Notes: generated by a model from the sequence alone, not told the origin. A stretch of DNA of 50,696 nt from an uncultured Thermoguttaceae bacterium (GCA_937951625.1 CALFBP010000040.1:1-50696), one strand, 5' to 3'. Positions 37,100-48,111 are shown, counted from the first letter of the stretch. Made by a program: numbers and translations.

Positions 37100-37269
37100 C
37101 CTTCAGCCTCCTTGCCGAAGATGGAAGAAACCCCGTGATTCAAATACACTTTGCCGCAAGGGCCAACGTTCTCACGTCGGCCATCTCAACCAAGGACACG
37201 GCGTGGTGGGGAATCGACATCACCCTTCAATGGCTGTTCCAATCCCCTAATTCGGCCTCATCCTCCGAT

Positions 37270-38517
37270 TCACTTCCCATTCCGCAAATGCCCGACCACC
37301 AACGAGGCGTTGTGCCCACCAAACCCGAAACTATTGGACATCGCCACCGAGAGTTTGCGTTCGCGGGCCTGGTTGGGCGTGTAATCCAAGTCGCATTCCG
37401 GATCGGGCGTCTCGTAGTTGATCGTGGGAGGAATCAAACCGTCGCGGAGGGCGAGGATCGCCACGATCAGTTCCACCCCTCCGCTAGCGCCTAAAAGATG
37501 CCCTAGTTGGCTCTTGGTGCTGGAGATGCTCACTTTGCGAGCCGAGTCTCCGAAGACGCGTTTGATGGCAGCGGTCTCGGCCACGTCGCCCAACGGGGTG
37601 CTCGTACCGTGGGCGTTGATGTAGCCTATTTCGGAGGGATCGACCTGGCTGTCTTGTAACGCATTCCACATGGCCTTGGCCGCTCCGACGCCTTCCCTGT
37701 CGGGCTGGGTGATGTGGCCAGCGTCGGCGCTGGCGCCGTAGCCGAGCAACTCGGCGTGGATTTTGGCTCCGCGCCGTTTCGCGTGTTCCAGTTCCTCGAG
37801 CACCAGCACGCCCGCTCCTTCGCTCAGCACGAACCCATCGCGGCCGGCGTCGAAGGGACGACTCGCTTTGGTGGGATCGTCGTTGCGTTCCGAGAGGGCC
37901 CGCATCGCTCCGAACCCGCTCAATCCCAGCGGGGTCACCGCCGCTTCGCTCCCGCCCGTGATCACCACGTCCACCTCTCCGCGGCGGATCATGCGGAAAG
38001 CGTCGCCGATCGCATTGCTGGCGCTGGCGCAGGCGGTCACCACGGCCTCGTTTGGACCGCGCAAGCCAAACTCGATGGAAATCTGGCCGCTGGCGGCGTT
38101 GGCCATCAATTTGGGAATGGTGAAGGCCGAGACGCGCTCCGGTCCCTTTTCCAAAAGGCGGCGGTGCTGCTCCTCGAGTTCCTCCAAGCCGCCGATGCCG
38201 GAACCGAAGATCACGCCACAACGATAGGGATCTTCCTTGGAAAAATCCAGGCCCGAATCCCGCACCGCGTCGATCGCCCCGACCACCGCGAACTGCGTGA
38301 AACGGTCCAGGCGTTTGGCTTCCTTGGGCGGCAGGTAGCCCTCGGTCGACCAGTCGCTCACCTCCCCGCCAAAACGCGATCGGAAGCGGGAACAGTCGAA
38401 ACGCTGGATGAACCGGACTCCGCTCTCCCCCTTGCAAAGCCGGACCCAGAGGTCTTCCACCTTGCACGATAACGAAGTGACGACACCCAATCCGGTGACG
38501 ACAACGCGACGACTCAT
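37270..38517 (-). CDS. fabF: 3-oxoacyl-[acyl-carrier-protein] synthase II (FabF)
   Basis: 415 residues from ATG 38517, with AAGGG 6 nt upstream; an ATG two codons earlier (38523) is less well placed. The catalytic triad is present: Cys in VTACASASNAIGDA, His in YINAHGTSTPLGD and His in SQLGHLLGASGGVE. The end NSFGFGGHNASLVV is typical. It condenses malonyl-ACP with acyl-ACP in fatty-acid elongation. The gene begins 9 bases after the acpP stop and closes the fab cluster. Confidence 0.97.
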   Translation of the reverse strand: MSRRVVVTGLGVVTSLSCKVEDLWVRLCKGESGVRFIQRFDCSRFRSRFGGEVSDWSTEGYLPPKEAKRLDRFTQFAVVGAIDAVRDSGLDFSKEDPYRCGVIFGSGIGGLEELEEQHRRLLEKGPERVSAFTIPKLMANAASGQISIEFGLRGPNEAVVTACASASNAIGDAFRMIRRGEVDVVITGGSEAAVTPLGLSGFGAMRALSERNDDPTKASRPFDAGRDGFVLSEGAGVLVLEELEHAKRRGAKIHAELLGYGASADAGHITQPDREGVGAAKAMWNALQDSQVDPSEIGYINAHGTSTPLGDVAETAAIKRVFGDSARKVSISSTKSQLGHLLGASGGVELIVAILALRDGLIPPTINYETPDPECDLDYTPNQARERKLSVAMSNSFGFGGHNASLVVGHLRNGK

Positions 38518-38526
38518 GCACATCCC

Positions 38527-38778
38527 TTAAGTCGCTGATTTCTCGTTGACGGCCCGCTCAATATGATCGATCGCCTGCCCAACGGTTTGAATCTTCTCCG
38601 CGGCATCGTCCGGGATGTTGATGTCAAACTCTTCTTCGAGTTCCATGACCAGCTCGACGTTGTCGAGAGAATCGGCGCCCAGGTCGTTCACAAAGTGCGT
38701 GTCGCGGTTGATCTGATCCTTGGCAACGCCGAGCTGTTCGGCAACGATGTCAATGACTCGCTCTGCAACTGTGGCCAT
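38527..38778 (-). CDS. acpP: Acyl carrier protein
   Basis: 83 residues from ATG 38778, preceded by GAGGAGG at a distance of about 9 nt. The phosphopantetheine site DSLD is in the context [19 protein letters not shown], and the acidic helices are normal. It carries the growing acyl chain for FabD, FabG and FabF, which are coded around it. Intergenic distance to fabG is 146 bases, so an extra promoter for acpP is possible there. Confidence 0.97.
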   Translation of the reverse strand: MATVAERVIDIVAEQLGVAKDQINRDTHFVNDLGADSLDNVELVMELEEEFDINIPDDAAEKIQTVGQAIDHIERAVNEKSAT

Positions 38779-38924
38779 TCCGACCATCCTCCTCAAAACC
38801 ACGCTATCTATGGACCCGCTATCAGGTCGCGTATTTTACCAAGCCCTGAAGATATAGCGGATTCCGCCAATTCTGTCTATACGTCCTCGCGCGAAGCTGC
38901 GCATGTTAGGATTCATGGGTAAAT

Positions 38925-39692
38925 CTACGCGGTCAATCCCCCATCGACCGTCAGTACATGTCCCGTGATAAACCCGGCCGCCGGACTGGCCAAAAACAAG
39001 ACAGCATCCGCTATATCCTGGGGGTCTCCCATCCTACCCAAGGGCACCTGCTTCTTGATCGCCTCCTTGACCTCATCCGAAAGGACGGCGGTCATATCGG
39101 TGGCGATGAAGCCTGGCGCCACCGCGTTGACCGTAATGTTCCGGCCCGCCAGTTCCTTGGCAACGGTTCTTGTCAATCCGATCACTCCCGCCTTGGAAGC
39201 CGAGTAGTTGGACTGCCCAGGGTTGCCCATGATCCCCGCCACGCTGGCGATGTTGATGATCCGACCGCGCGACGACTTCATCAGGGGCCTCGCCGCCGCC
39301 CGGGTGAACAGGAACGTTCCTCGGAGATTGATGTTGATCACGGCGTCCCACTGGTCGTCTTTCATGCGCAGGATCAACGTGTCCTTGGTGATGCCAGCGT
39401 TGTTGACGAGGATGTCGAGCCCGCCCCAGGTTTTAACCACTTCGTCCACCACGGCCGAGACGCGTGCGGAATCCGTCACGTCGCACGTCCAGGCCATGGC
39501 TGTGCCGCCCGCGGCGCCGATGGCTGCCACGGTTTGATCCAAGAGCTCGGCGTTGACGTCGACGCAGGCGACCTTTGCGCCGCACCGGGCAAGATTCTCG
39601 GCAATAGCCCGGCCCAATCCTCGAGCGGCGCCAGTCACCAACGCTACCTGACCGGAGAGATCGGTCGTAAGACGAATCTTGGCGTCAGACAT
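38925..39692 (-). CDS. fabG: 3-oxoacyl-[acyl-carrier-protein] reductase (FabG)
   Basis: 255 residues, ATG 39692 with GAGGTGAG upstream. A short-chain dehydrogenase: NADPH-binding TGAARGLGRAI, NNAG, catalytic Ser in INIASVAG, Tyr-Lys in YSASKAG, and PGFIATDM. The C-terminus (FITGHVLTVDGG) is standard FabG. It reduces 3-oxoacyl-ACP with NADPH. Flanked by fabD and acpP as in the usual bacterial cluster. Confidence 0.96.
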   Translation of the reverse strand: MSDAKIRLTTDLSGQVALVTGAARGLGRAIAENLARCGAKVACVDVNAELLDQTVAAIGAAGGTAMAWTCDVTDSARVSAVVDEVVKTWGGLDILVNNAGITKDTLILRMKDDQWDAVININLRGTFLFTRAAARPLMKSSRGRIINIASVAGIMGNPGQSNYSASKAGVIGLTRTVAKELAGRNITVNAVAPGFIATDMTAVLSDEVKEAIKKQVPLGRMGDPQDIADAVLFLASPAAGFITGHVLTVDGGLTA

Positions 39693-39823
39693 AAGTTTCT
39701 CACCTCGATGTTGATGCCTCTGCTTAGGATTTTGCCGAGGGCTGCGGAGGGTTTGTTTGTCAAGACGGCTTTCTTCTAGGAGTCAGCAACTTCAGCGGAA
39801 GGACGACGGTCGCCAGCCAAATT

Positions 39824-40732
39824 TCACACCTCCACGCTATGGCACACGACCCTGCGGTCGATTCGCTTCAGCAGGCCGCGGAGCACGCGTCCTGGCCCGA
39901 CTTCATAAAACAAATCGAACCCTTCGGCAATCAAGTATCGCATCGAGGCCTCCCAGAGCACCGGTTGGACCACCTGTTGGATCAAGAGCTGGCGGATTTC
40001 CTCGGGCGAGTCGTGGGGCCGGGCATCGACATTAGAGACGACGGGGATCCGCGGCGGGTGCATGGGCACGCCCGCCAGCACTTCGGCCAGGCGTTGATCG
40101 GCCGGCCGCATCAGGCCCGTGTGAAATCCCCCCGCCACGGCCAGCGGAACTGCTTTCATGGCCCCGAACGACTGCGCCGCCTCGGCCGCCCGCTCGCAAG
40201 CCGCCACCGTGCCGGAGATCACGATGTTGCCGGGACAAAGCAGGTTGGCCACTTGAAGCACTTCACCCTGTCGGACCTTTTCGCAAAGGGCCGCCACCTG
40301 AACTTGTTCCAAGCCGAGGATGCTCACCATGCCGCTGGGGGTGGCGTCGGAGGCCTCTTGCATCGCGGCCCCGCGCTGTTGTACCACCCGCAGTCCATCC
40401 TCGAAATCCATCACCCCGGCAAATACCATCGCCGTGTACTCGCCGAGGCTCAAACCAGCCGCGGCCTCGCAGGAGAGCACCACGTCGGGCGATTCCGCAC
40501 GCAGCGATTCCAAGGCGGCCAGGCTGGTGACAAACAAAGCCGGCTGGCTGATCACCGTGGAATCGAGTTCTTCGGCGGGCCCCTCGAAACAGAGCTTGGC
40601 AAGATCGTAGCCCAGCACCTCCGAGGCGCGGTCGTAGAGGCGGCGCGCGGCGGGCAGCGACTCGGCGAGCCGCTTGCCCATCCCGACCGTTTGAGCCCCT
40701 TGTCCGGGAAACAAAAAAGCGATCCTGCTCAA
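39824..40732 (-). CDS. fabD: Malonyl CoA-acyl carrier protein transacylase (FabD)
   Basis: 302 residues starting at TTG 40732 (the frame has no better upstream start; FLFPGQGAQ follows, as in all FabD). The nucleophile Ser is in GLSLGEY, where His of the common GHSLG motif is replaced by Leu; the partner His is in GGFHTGLM. The enzyme moves malonyl groups from CoA to ACP. It starts 13 bases after the rpmF stop, so the two are probably translated from one transcript. The early condensing enzyme FabH and plsX are not in the cluster. Confidence 0.95.
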   Translation of the reverse strand: MSRIAFLFPGQGAQTVGMGKRLAESLPAARRLYDRASEVLGYDLAKLCFEGPAEELDSTVISQPALFVTSLAALESLRAESPDVVLSCEAAAGLSLGEYTAMVFAGVMDFEDGLRVVQQRGAAMQEASDATPSGMVSILGLEQVQVAALCEKVRQGEVLQVANLLCPGNIVISGTVAACERAAEAAQSFGAMKAVPLAVAGGFHTGLMRPADQRLAEVLAGVPMHPPRIPVVSNVDARPHDSPEEIRQLLIQQVVQPVLWEASMRYLIAEGFDLFYEVGPGRVLRGLLKRIDRRVVCHSVEV

Positions 40733-40745
40733 GGCCTGCTAGCCC

Positions 40746-40925
40746 TTATTTCTCGGGTTCCACCACCTCGCGACCCATGTAATAGCCGCAACTGGGGCAT
40801 ACCACGTGCGATGGCACGGCCTTGCCACAGTGACGGCAAGCGCTAAGCTGTTTGGGCTTCTTCGCATCGTGCGCTCGCCGCGAGCCAGTCCTCGCATTGC
40901 TCTGCCTGCGTTTTGGGACAGCCAT
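40746..40925 (-). CDS. rpmF: 50S ribosomal protein L32
   Basis: 59 residues from ATG 40925 with GGAG about 9 nt upstream. MAVPKRRQSNARTGSRRAHD is the usual L32 start, and CRHCGK followed by CPSCGYY is the zinc-binding version of the protein. L32 binds 23S rRNA in the large subunit. rpmF heading the fatty-acid genes is a classic bacterial arrangement; the DUF177 (yceD) and plsX genes that often accompany it are absent here. Confidence 0.96.
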   Translation of the reverse strand: MAVPKRRQSNARTGSRRAHDAKKPKQLSACRHCGKAVPSHVVCPSCGYYMGREVVEPEK

Positions 40926-41530
40926 AACTGCCTGCTCCAATCCAAACGTTCTCGCCCGACACGCTTGCAGAAAGCCTCGCTCGGGCAACAAGGTAAACTG
41001 CCTATGCTAAAAAACCGCGATGGGCCTGTCAACCGAACTAGGTGCAAGCGCACCAACATAGGGGGGTGTGCCTTGAAAAAAGTTGGGCTCAACCCGCTGT
41101 CCAAACGCCGCCTACGACTCGATTCTCGGCTCTCGGCGTCTGAACACATCAAAAATACAGCACCGATTTAGTGATACATTTAATGCGCGAATCCGTTATT
41201 TCTTTCGCGTATTGACGTTCTATTGTCGATTGGAATAATAACGATTGGTTTGTGGCATTTGTGAAGGCCAGCAATAAAATGGCCTGGACCCAAGCAGCAC
41301 CACGGCCGGCGGGCTGAATGGTGGGCGCGACGATCTATCCTAGCGTTTGCCTGCTATTTTCGCCAAGCGCCACGGGATGGTAAGAAAACCCCTGCTTTTC
41401 CCTGGTCCGCGGTCGGGTCTGCCAAGGGGATGAAACCACTTGAGCGGTGCCGTTGCGTTCACCACTTTGTGCCGCACGTCAAACGCGTTGACTACAAAGA
41501 CTAGACTCCAGTTCAGAGAGACCCACTGGC
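40926..41530. other. Divergent regulatory region between rpmF and acs
   Basis: About 600 bases without a convincing gene. The part near 41160-41300 is AT-rich and carries the likely acs promoter (41212-41239). The promoter of the rpmF-fab cluster should be in the first part, but I could not fix it. Confidence 0.5.
41212..41239 (+). promoter_or_regulatory. Probable acs promoter
   Basis: TTGACG at 41212-41217 and AATAAT at 41234-41239 are 16 bases apart inside the AT-rich stretch. Each hexamer deviates from consensus at one position. It would leave a leader of about 285 bases before the acs ATG. Confidence 0.5.
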
Positions 41531-43489
<1,959 letters not shown>

Positions 43490-43642
43490 TCGCGAAGCAG
43501 GCCGGTCTTAGTGCGCGGCTCGCTGACACCCGATGGCAGCGAACAGGCGGACAGACTCTTCGGAGGGAGTCAAAGTGAAGGTGTTCCCAAGAGGGACAGT
43601 CCCTGTGAAAGGTTACTTCCGCAGGCACGCTCGGCGGAGACG

Positions 43643-45130
43643 TCAGTGTGGCTTGTCCACGGCCCGTCGCGGTGATTGGACCTTCGCGCCGGGAGCGAAG
43701 GAAATGCTCCCGTGCCGGGCGAGTTCAAAGCCCCATAGCTCCACGTAGTGCTTGGCGGGGCGGAAATCGTCGCCGATCCTTTTCAATTCCGCTTGCAATT
43801 GGGCGTCCAGCTCGTCGCGGAGCGTCGCGAACTCTGGTCGCGCGACCAGATTGTTCAACTGATGGGGGTCCTGCGAGTCGTCGAACAGCAGCCAAGGGCC
43901 TTCCAGGCCGCGGACGTACGTGTATCGCTTGGTGCGAAGAGCGCGATACTCCTTGTTGAACCCATGACCAGCAAAGGGGGCAATTGCCATATACAGGGCC
44001 GCCCGATCCGGCGGCTCCGGCTCGCCGCGAACCAAGCCGGACAGGTCCTCGCCTTCGATCGTTTTCGGCACCGATAGGCCAGCCAGCCCCAACAAGGTAG
44101 GCAGGATGTCTGGCGTGGTTACCGGCGTGAGCACGACGCGGGTCCGGGAACCGTGTGCAGCCGGGTAGCGCAACAGAAATGGTACCCGCGCCGATTCGTC
44201 CCACGGCAGGTGTTTCATCGTCGGCGGCGCGCCGTGCGAACCCAACATCTCGCCATGGTCGGACGTGAATACGAGGATCGTCTGTTCCGCCAGCTTCGTT
44301 TCCTCGAGCGTCGCCATCAGATCGCCCACACACCGATCCAAGGCCGTGCAATGGGCGTAGTAGCCCTGGGCCTCCTGCCGGGCCTTTTCTTGCAGCTCCG
44401 CGGGGACATTTGGAGGCAACTGAATCTTTTCCGGCGGATACAGCGCCTTGAATTCCGGCAAGGCGGTATGGTGCGGGAAATGGGGAATGCCGTAGGAGAC
44501 CATCAGCACGAAGGGCCGGTTGCTCCCGGCCCGTTGCCGAAGATACGCCTGCGCGGCCCGGGTTTGGGCAAAGGCGTCGTAGCCTTCCCAGTATCGCTTC
44601 TGATCCGAGTCGCCTTCATAAAAGTGCGAATGCAGGTAGTCGTGGTCGCATTCGGCCGCCTTCCAGAACTGCCAGCCTTGCCGGCGCTGCGGGGCGACGA
44701 ACGCGCTCCGCCCATGCCCGTCCAAGTGCCACTTGCCGATGTACGCCGTGTCGTAGCCCGCCTCACGGAAAATCTCGGCGAAGCAGAGTTCGCTTTCGGG
44801 CAGGTAGGCATCGTTGAGGAACATGCCGGTCGAAGTGGGAAAGCGGCCGGTCATCAGCGCGGCCCGATACGGAGTGCAAACGGGACAAACGGAAACCGCG
44901 TTGCGGAAGTTCACGCCTTGCTGAGCCAGCCGGTCCAAGTGGGGCGTCCGCACGTTCGGGTCGCCCTCGTAGCCGGTGGCCTTGGCCCGCCACTGATCGG
45001 CCAACAAAAAAACCACATTAGGCTTCCGTGGCGGCGAGTTCTCGGCCGCGGAAGCTGCCGGGCAGAAACCTAGTAGTCCGAGGGTGAAACTCGCGGCAAA
45101 CAGGGCTGGAAACCAAGGTTTGTTCATCAT
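43643..45130 (-). CDS. Exported formylglycine sulfatase
   Basis: 495 residues from ATG 45130, with GAGGAG 7 nt upstream and a signal peptide (ALFAASFTLGLLGFCPAASA). The start of the fold is PNVVFLLADQWR, with metal ligand Asp; the modified Cys is in CTPYR (85-89), the CxPxR motif that must be changed to formylglycine; later come GKWHLDGHGR and FTSDHGEMLGSHG. It should cleave sulfate esters, probably from sulfated polysaccharides, a hallmark of planctomycetes. The last 20 or so residues extend past the usual fold. Converges with acs. Confidence 0.95.
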   Translation of the reverse strand: MMNKPWFPALFAASFTLGLLGFCPAASAAENSPPRKPNVVFLLADQWRAKATGYEGDPNVRTPHLDRLAQQGVNFRNAVSVCPVCTPYRAALMTGRFPTSTGMFLNDAYLPESELCFAEIFREAGYDTAYIGKWHLDGHGRSAFVAPQRRQGWQFWKAAECDHDYLHSHFYEGDSDQKRYWEGYDAFAQTRAAQAYLRQRAGSNRPFVLMVSYGIPHFPHHTALPEFKALYPPEKIQLPPNVPAELQEKARQEAQGYYAHCTALDRCVGDLMATLEETKLAEQTILVFTSDHGEMLGSHGAPPTMKHLPWDESARVPFLLRYPAAHGSRTRVVLTPVTTPDILPTLLGLAGLSVPKTIEGEDLSGLVRGEPEPPDRAALYMAIAPFAGHGFNKEYRALRTKRYTYVRGLEGPWLLFDDSQDPHQLNNLVARPEFATLRDELDAQLQAELKRIGDDFRPAKHYVELWGFELARHGSISFAPGAKVQSPRRAVDKPH

Positions 45131-45298
45131 CACTGTTCTCCTCGGAGACACATCTCGCCGCAACTGGAATCGATCTTACAGGATCGTGATCTTCCGGACG
45201 AGCCCCAGCCTTGCTCGAATATCCAGGAATGCGTTCGCTCCACCCGATTCCAGGATGGGACCGCAAGGTTCGGAGGTTCGCTGCTCGACGACTCCGGC

Positions 45299-46147
45299 TT
45301 AAACGCGGGAGGGGCGTGCGTCGTCGCGTTCCCTGGCCAGCACACCCAAGACGATTTTGCGCAAGTTCGGCTCGGCCGCGTTGGCCGTGGCGATGATCTT
45401 TTCAATGTTGACTGGCTCCAAGGCGTCGGGAAAGCACAAATCGGTGACGATCGACAGTCCCAAGACACGCATCCCCGCGTGGACAGCCACGATCACCTCG
45501 GGCACCGTAGACATGCCCACCACGTCGGCGCCGATGCTTCGCAAGAAGCGGTACTCGGCCCGAGTCTCCAAATTCGGGCCCGTGACGGCCACATACACGC
45601 CGCGATGCGCGACGAAGTTCTCTCGCCGCGCGATCTCCAAGGCGCGTTGGATCAACACGCGATCATAAGGGGCGGACATGTCGGGGAATCGTGGACCCAA
45701 GCTGTCGTCGTTGATGCCGATCAGCGGATTGCCCCCCATCAAGTTGATGTGATCGTCGATCACTACGATGTCGCCCAACCCGTAGTGCGGATTCATCCCT
45801 CCGCAAGCATTCGAGACGATCAACAGTTCGGCCCCCAAGGCCTTCATGACGCGAACCGGAAAGGTGATCTGCCGATACGAGTAGCCTTCGTAGGCGTGAA
45901 AACGTCCCTCCATGGCCACCACGGTCGTGCCCTCGAGCACGCCGCAGACGAGTTGGCCAGTGTGCCCCACGGACGTAGAACGCGGGAAATGCGGGATCGA
46001 TTCGTAATCGAAGGTGGCCTCCGTTTGGATCTGGGCCGCCAGCCCGCCTAGGCCAGTCCCCAAGATGATCCCCACGGTTGGATGATTCTGCCAGACACGG
46101 CGAATCGCATCGGTCGCTTCTCGTATCTGAAAGGCAAGTTCTCGCAT
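45299..46147 (-). CDS. Purine nucleoside phosphorylase (trimeric PNP, class I)
   Basis: 282 residues from ATG 46147; a GTG 15 bases earlier is possible. Landmarks: GIILGTGLGG (phosphate loop), SVGHTGQLVCG, MEGRFHAYEGY, SNACGGMNP, VTGPNLETRAEYRF with the substrate Glu, GMSTVPEVIVAVHAG and SIVTDLCF. It phosphorolyses guanosine and inosine (and deoxy forms) to base plus ribose 1-phosphate. The gene follows the acidic protein gene by 21 bases, so the two are probably cotranscribed. Ends with a short basic tail. Confidence 0.95.
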   Translation of the reverse strand: MRELAFQIREATDAIRRVWQNHPTVGIILGTGLGGLAAQIQTEATFDYESIPHFPRSTSVGHTGQLVCGVLEGTTVVAMEGRFHAYEGYSYRQITFPVRVMKALGAELLIVSNACGGMNPHYGLGDIVVIDDHINLMGGNPLIGINDDSLGPRFPDMSAPYDRVLIQRALEIARRENFVAHRGVYVAVTGPNLETRAEYRFLRSIGADVVGMSTVPEVIVAVHAGMRVLGLSIVTDLCFPDALEPVNIEKIIATANAAEPNLRKIVLGVLARERDDARPSRV

Positions 46148-46168
46148 GGGTGGCGCTTTCACTCCGCG

Positions 46169-46570
46169 TCAATCGGCGTCGTCTTCCTCGAAGTCCTCTT
46201 CCTCGTCGTCGTCGAGGTTTTCGTCGTCTTCGTCGTCTTCGTCGAGGTCGTCCTCATCGACATCTTCTTCAATGATTTCTTCTTCGTCGAGATTCTCCTC
46301 TTCCTCTTCCTCGCCTTCCTCTGTTTCTTCTACTTCGTCGCCGAATTCCTCTTCGAGGTCCTCGTCGAATTCCTCCTCGAAATCGTCGTCGAAATCGTCG
46401 TCGAAATCGTCTTCATCGAAGTCGTCGAAGTCGTCATCCTGCTGGGCAGCAAAAATCTCGCTGTGCGCGGCGGCAAGATGGAAAAACGTGCTCCCGACCA
46501 CCGCCTGGTCTCCCGACGATCCCCACATTCGGTTTTGGCTCCCTGATACAGCCCCCGAGCGGATTGCCAT
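46169..46570 (-). CDS. Extremely acidic low-complexity protein
   Basis: 133 residues from ATG 46570 with GAGGT about 6 nt upstream. Residues about 45-133 are almost only Asp, Glu and a few Phe (repeats like DDDFDDDFEEEFDEDLEEEF split by short variants), followed to the end by acidic runs. The first 44 residues are ordinary. Similar very acidic short proteins are common in planctomycetes and may act as ion or nucleic-acid mimic buffers, though nothing is proven. The reverse strand shows a Ser/Arg-rich frame only because of the repetitive codons. Confidence 0.6.
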   Translation of the reverse strand: MAIRSGAVSGSQNRMWGSSGDQAVVGSTFFHLAAAHSEIFAAQQDDDFDDFDEDDFDDDFDDDFEEEFDEDLEEEFGDEVEETEEGEEEEEENLDEEEIIEEDVDEDDLDEDDEDDENLDDDEEEDFEEDDAD

Positions 46571-46683
46571 AAATTACCTCAAGCACAAAAAGTTTGGGTA
46601 TTTTGCTTCTCTTGGCCGTCGCGATCGACAAGCGATTGTCTTTTTATGAGAATCCCACGCTGCGGGAAAGGGGGGAAGCCTGG

Positions 46684-46731
46684 AACAAAAATAAAACGGG
46701 CAGGACCATCCAGAACGGACGCCCCTGCCCG
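46684..46731 (-). terminator. Intrinsic terminator (minus strand)
   Basis: A perfect 8-bp stem (46731-46724 with 46704-46697, CGGGCAGG/CCTGCCCG) with a partly paired loop is followed on the minus strand by TTTTATTTTTGTT (46696-46684). This is the strongest rho-independent terminator in the window. Confidence 0.82.
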
Positions 46732-46797
46732 CACACGGGGGTGAGAAAGCTTCATACGAGGTCGGCCTATGGGAGAACCGCTTACAATACCGACCTC
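46684..46797 (-). ncRNA. Candidate small RNA or transcription attenuator
   Basis: On the minus strand, a promoter (46831-46804) is followed exactly at the predicted start by an 8-bp perfect stem (46797-46790 with 46765-46758, GAGGTCGG/CCGACCTC, 24-nt loop) and about 27 bases later by an intrinsic terminator. The predicted RNA is about 114 nt. There is no open frame of note within it. It could be an independent small RNA, or an attenuator controlling the acidic protein and nucleoside phosphorylase genes about 110 bases downstream. It does not match a purine riboswitch that I can recognise. Confidence 0.55.
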
Positions 46798-46803
46798 TAT
46801 CAA

Positions 46804-46831
46804 ACTCTAGAATATATCCGCGGGTTGTCAA
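46804..46831 (-). promoter_or_regulatory. Promoter of the candidate small RNA
   Basis: On the minus strand TTGACA (46831-46826) is followed after 16 bases by TAGAGT (46809-46804). The -35 is perfect; the -10 matches four of six. Its start point coincides with the first base of the 8-bp stem. Confidence 0.6.
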
Positions 46832-47035
46832 AATGGGATGCCTGGAAAAACATTTCTGTTAAACCCCCATTCCGGACCATGCCCTCTCCACGCCTTCGTG
46901 GTTAGGGCGGCAGTCTGTCCCGTCCCTTAGATGTACACCGCCCCCCTTATTGAAGGCGAAAATCCTTACCGCGTGCCCAGGCTGCAACTTCTGCTCCCAA
47001 CTGCGTTCGAACTTATTTGATCTGTTTCACGGCGC

Positions 47036-47869
47036 TTATTGCCTTAGGACGTCTCCTGCTGCCCGGGTGAAAAGAGTGACGAAGGTGTCGAGATCGATTG
47101 ACTCGGAGTGGAATCGCACCGACCCGTCGCCATACAGGAAATTAGCGCCTGCGGGATGGAAACTGTAGATTTCGTTGTTGTTGCTACAATTGATGACCTG
47201 GAGGCCATGGCAGACGTTGTGGACCCAAAAGGGCGACTCGTCGTCGGCCCAGCGCGAACCGGAAATCGTCCGGCCTGGCTCAAGTTTCCCGCCGCGGTAA
47301 GAATCGGGCCGGCCCGCCACCTCGAAAAGCATCAAGCTGTTCGACAGTCCGTCGCTTACCGCGGCGATGGACCTGCACTGCCACGAAATGGCTGGAAAGA
47401 GATTGGTCCAGTCCGACCGCGCTGAAAGCACGCCTGCGGAAACCAGGGGCTTCCAGAGCGTGGCGTCGATCAGCGTGCCTGCCGCGTAATCGGAGATGAA
47501 TTTCCTTCCTCCCGGCGCGCTCGGACAGCGGTAGACGCCGATCTCCGTGTCGCGCGCCGGCTTGTTTTCGGCTGCGCTCCAGTTCCTGGCAAAAGTGTAG
47601 CTGGCGTAGACCGCTTGGCGTTCCACGTAGGGGAGCAAAAAAGTGAGCAAATGATGATTGGGCGTGCGCGTGAACGTAGGCGGGAAGACGCGATGAACGC
47701 TCTCGTAATTCAAAATCGCCAAACCAATCTGCTTCAAATGGCTCCCACACTGGCCGCGTCGGGCGGCTTCCCTCGCCGCTTGAACGGCGGGCAGCAACAT
47801 GGCCACAAGCGTCCCAATCACGGCGATCACGACCAAGAGTTCGACCAGCGTGAAGCCCCGGCCTGTCAT
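47036..47869 (-). CDS. DUF1559 prepilin-like exported protein
   Basis: 277 residues from ATG 47869. The N-terminus has the prepilin-type processing site and helix [34 protein letters not shown], seen here in two parts: [15 protein letters not shown] and [14 protein letters not shown]. The DUF1559 domain follows, with VFPPTF, CPSAPG, and the terminal pattern [20 protein letters not shown]1559 proteins occur in large numbers in planctomycetes and are thought to be pseudopilin-like surface proteins. Start could also be a GTG a few codons upstream. No pilus genes are nearby. Confidence 0.92.
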   Translation of the reverse strand: MTGRGFTLVELLVVIAVIGTLVAMLLPAVQAAREAARRGQCGSHLKQIGLAILNYESVHRVFPPTFTRTPNHHLLTFLLPYVERQAVYASYTFARNWSAAENKPARDTEIGVYRCPSAPGGRKFISDYAAGTLIDATLWKPLVSAGVLSARSDWTNLFPAISWQCRSIAAVSDGLSNSLMLFEVAGRPDSYRGGKLEPGRTISGSRWADDESPFWVHNVCHGLQVINCSNNNEIYSFHPAGANFLYGDGSVRFHSESIDLDTFVTLFTRAAGDVLRQ

Positions 47870-48063
47870 GATCTTGGGCACGATCCACCGCCCATAGCGC
47901 CTGCAAGTGCTCGACTCCACGCCCCGCCTCGCTTTTACTGCCAAGGTCGCGATTGCACAGTGTTGAGCGCCATTGTAGAGGAGCACGGCACCTCCGCAAG
48001 CAACCCTGCCGCGAGCACTCTCCATACCCCCGCAGCCTCCCTTCCCCCACTCTGGGCAGTCAG

Positions 48064-48069
48064 TATAAT
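48064..48069 (+). promoter_or_regulatory. -10 element ahead of prfB
   Basis: A perfect TATAAT stands 42 bases before the prfB GTG. The -35 region (about 48041-48046) is poor, so confidence is moderate. Confidence 0.45.
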
Positions 48070-48111
48070 AGGCCCATGAATCGCTGAAAAATCTTCCGAC
48101 GGAGCAAGCCA

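Larger units (their letters stand above)
46571..47035. other. Intergenic region with promoter, hairpin and terminator
   Basis: About 465 bases without a protein gene between the acidic protein and the DUF1559 gene, both on the minus strand. The stretch 46684-46831 contains a complete small transcription unit on the minus strand, described separately. The remainder shows nothing clear. Confidence 0.55.

Noticed and set aside
46146-46649. Ser/Arg-rich plus-strand frame of 167 residues, and apparent short repeats in the DNA
   Set aside because: It is the reverse of the acidic protein's Asp/Glu codons (TCG/TCC/TTC repeats); the minus-strand gene with its ribosome binding site is the better reading. 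The regular repeats are not a CRISPR array.
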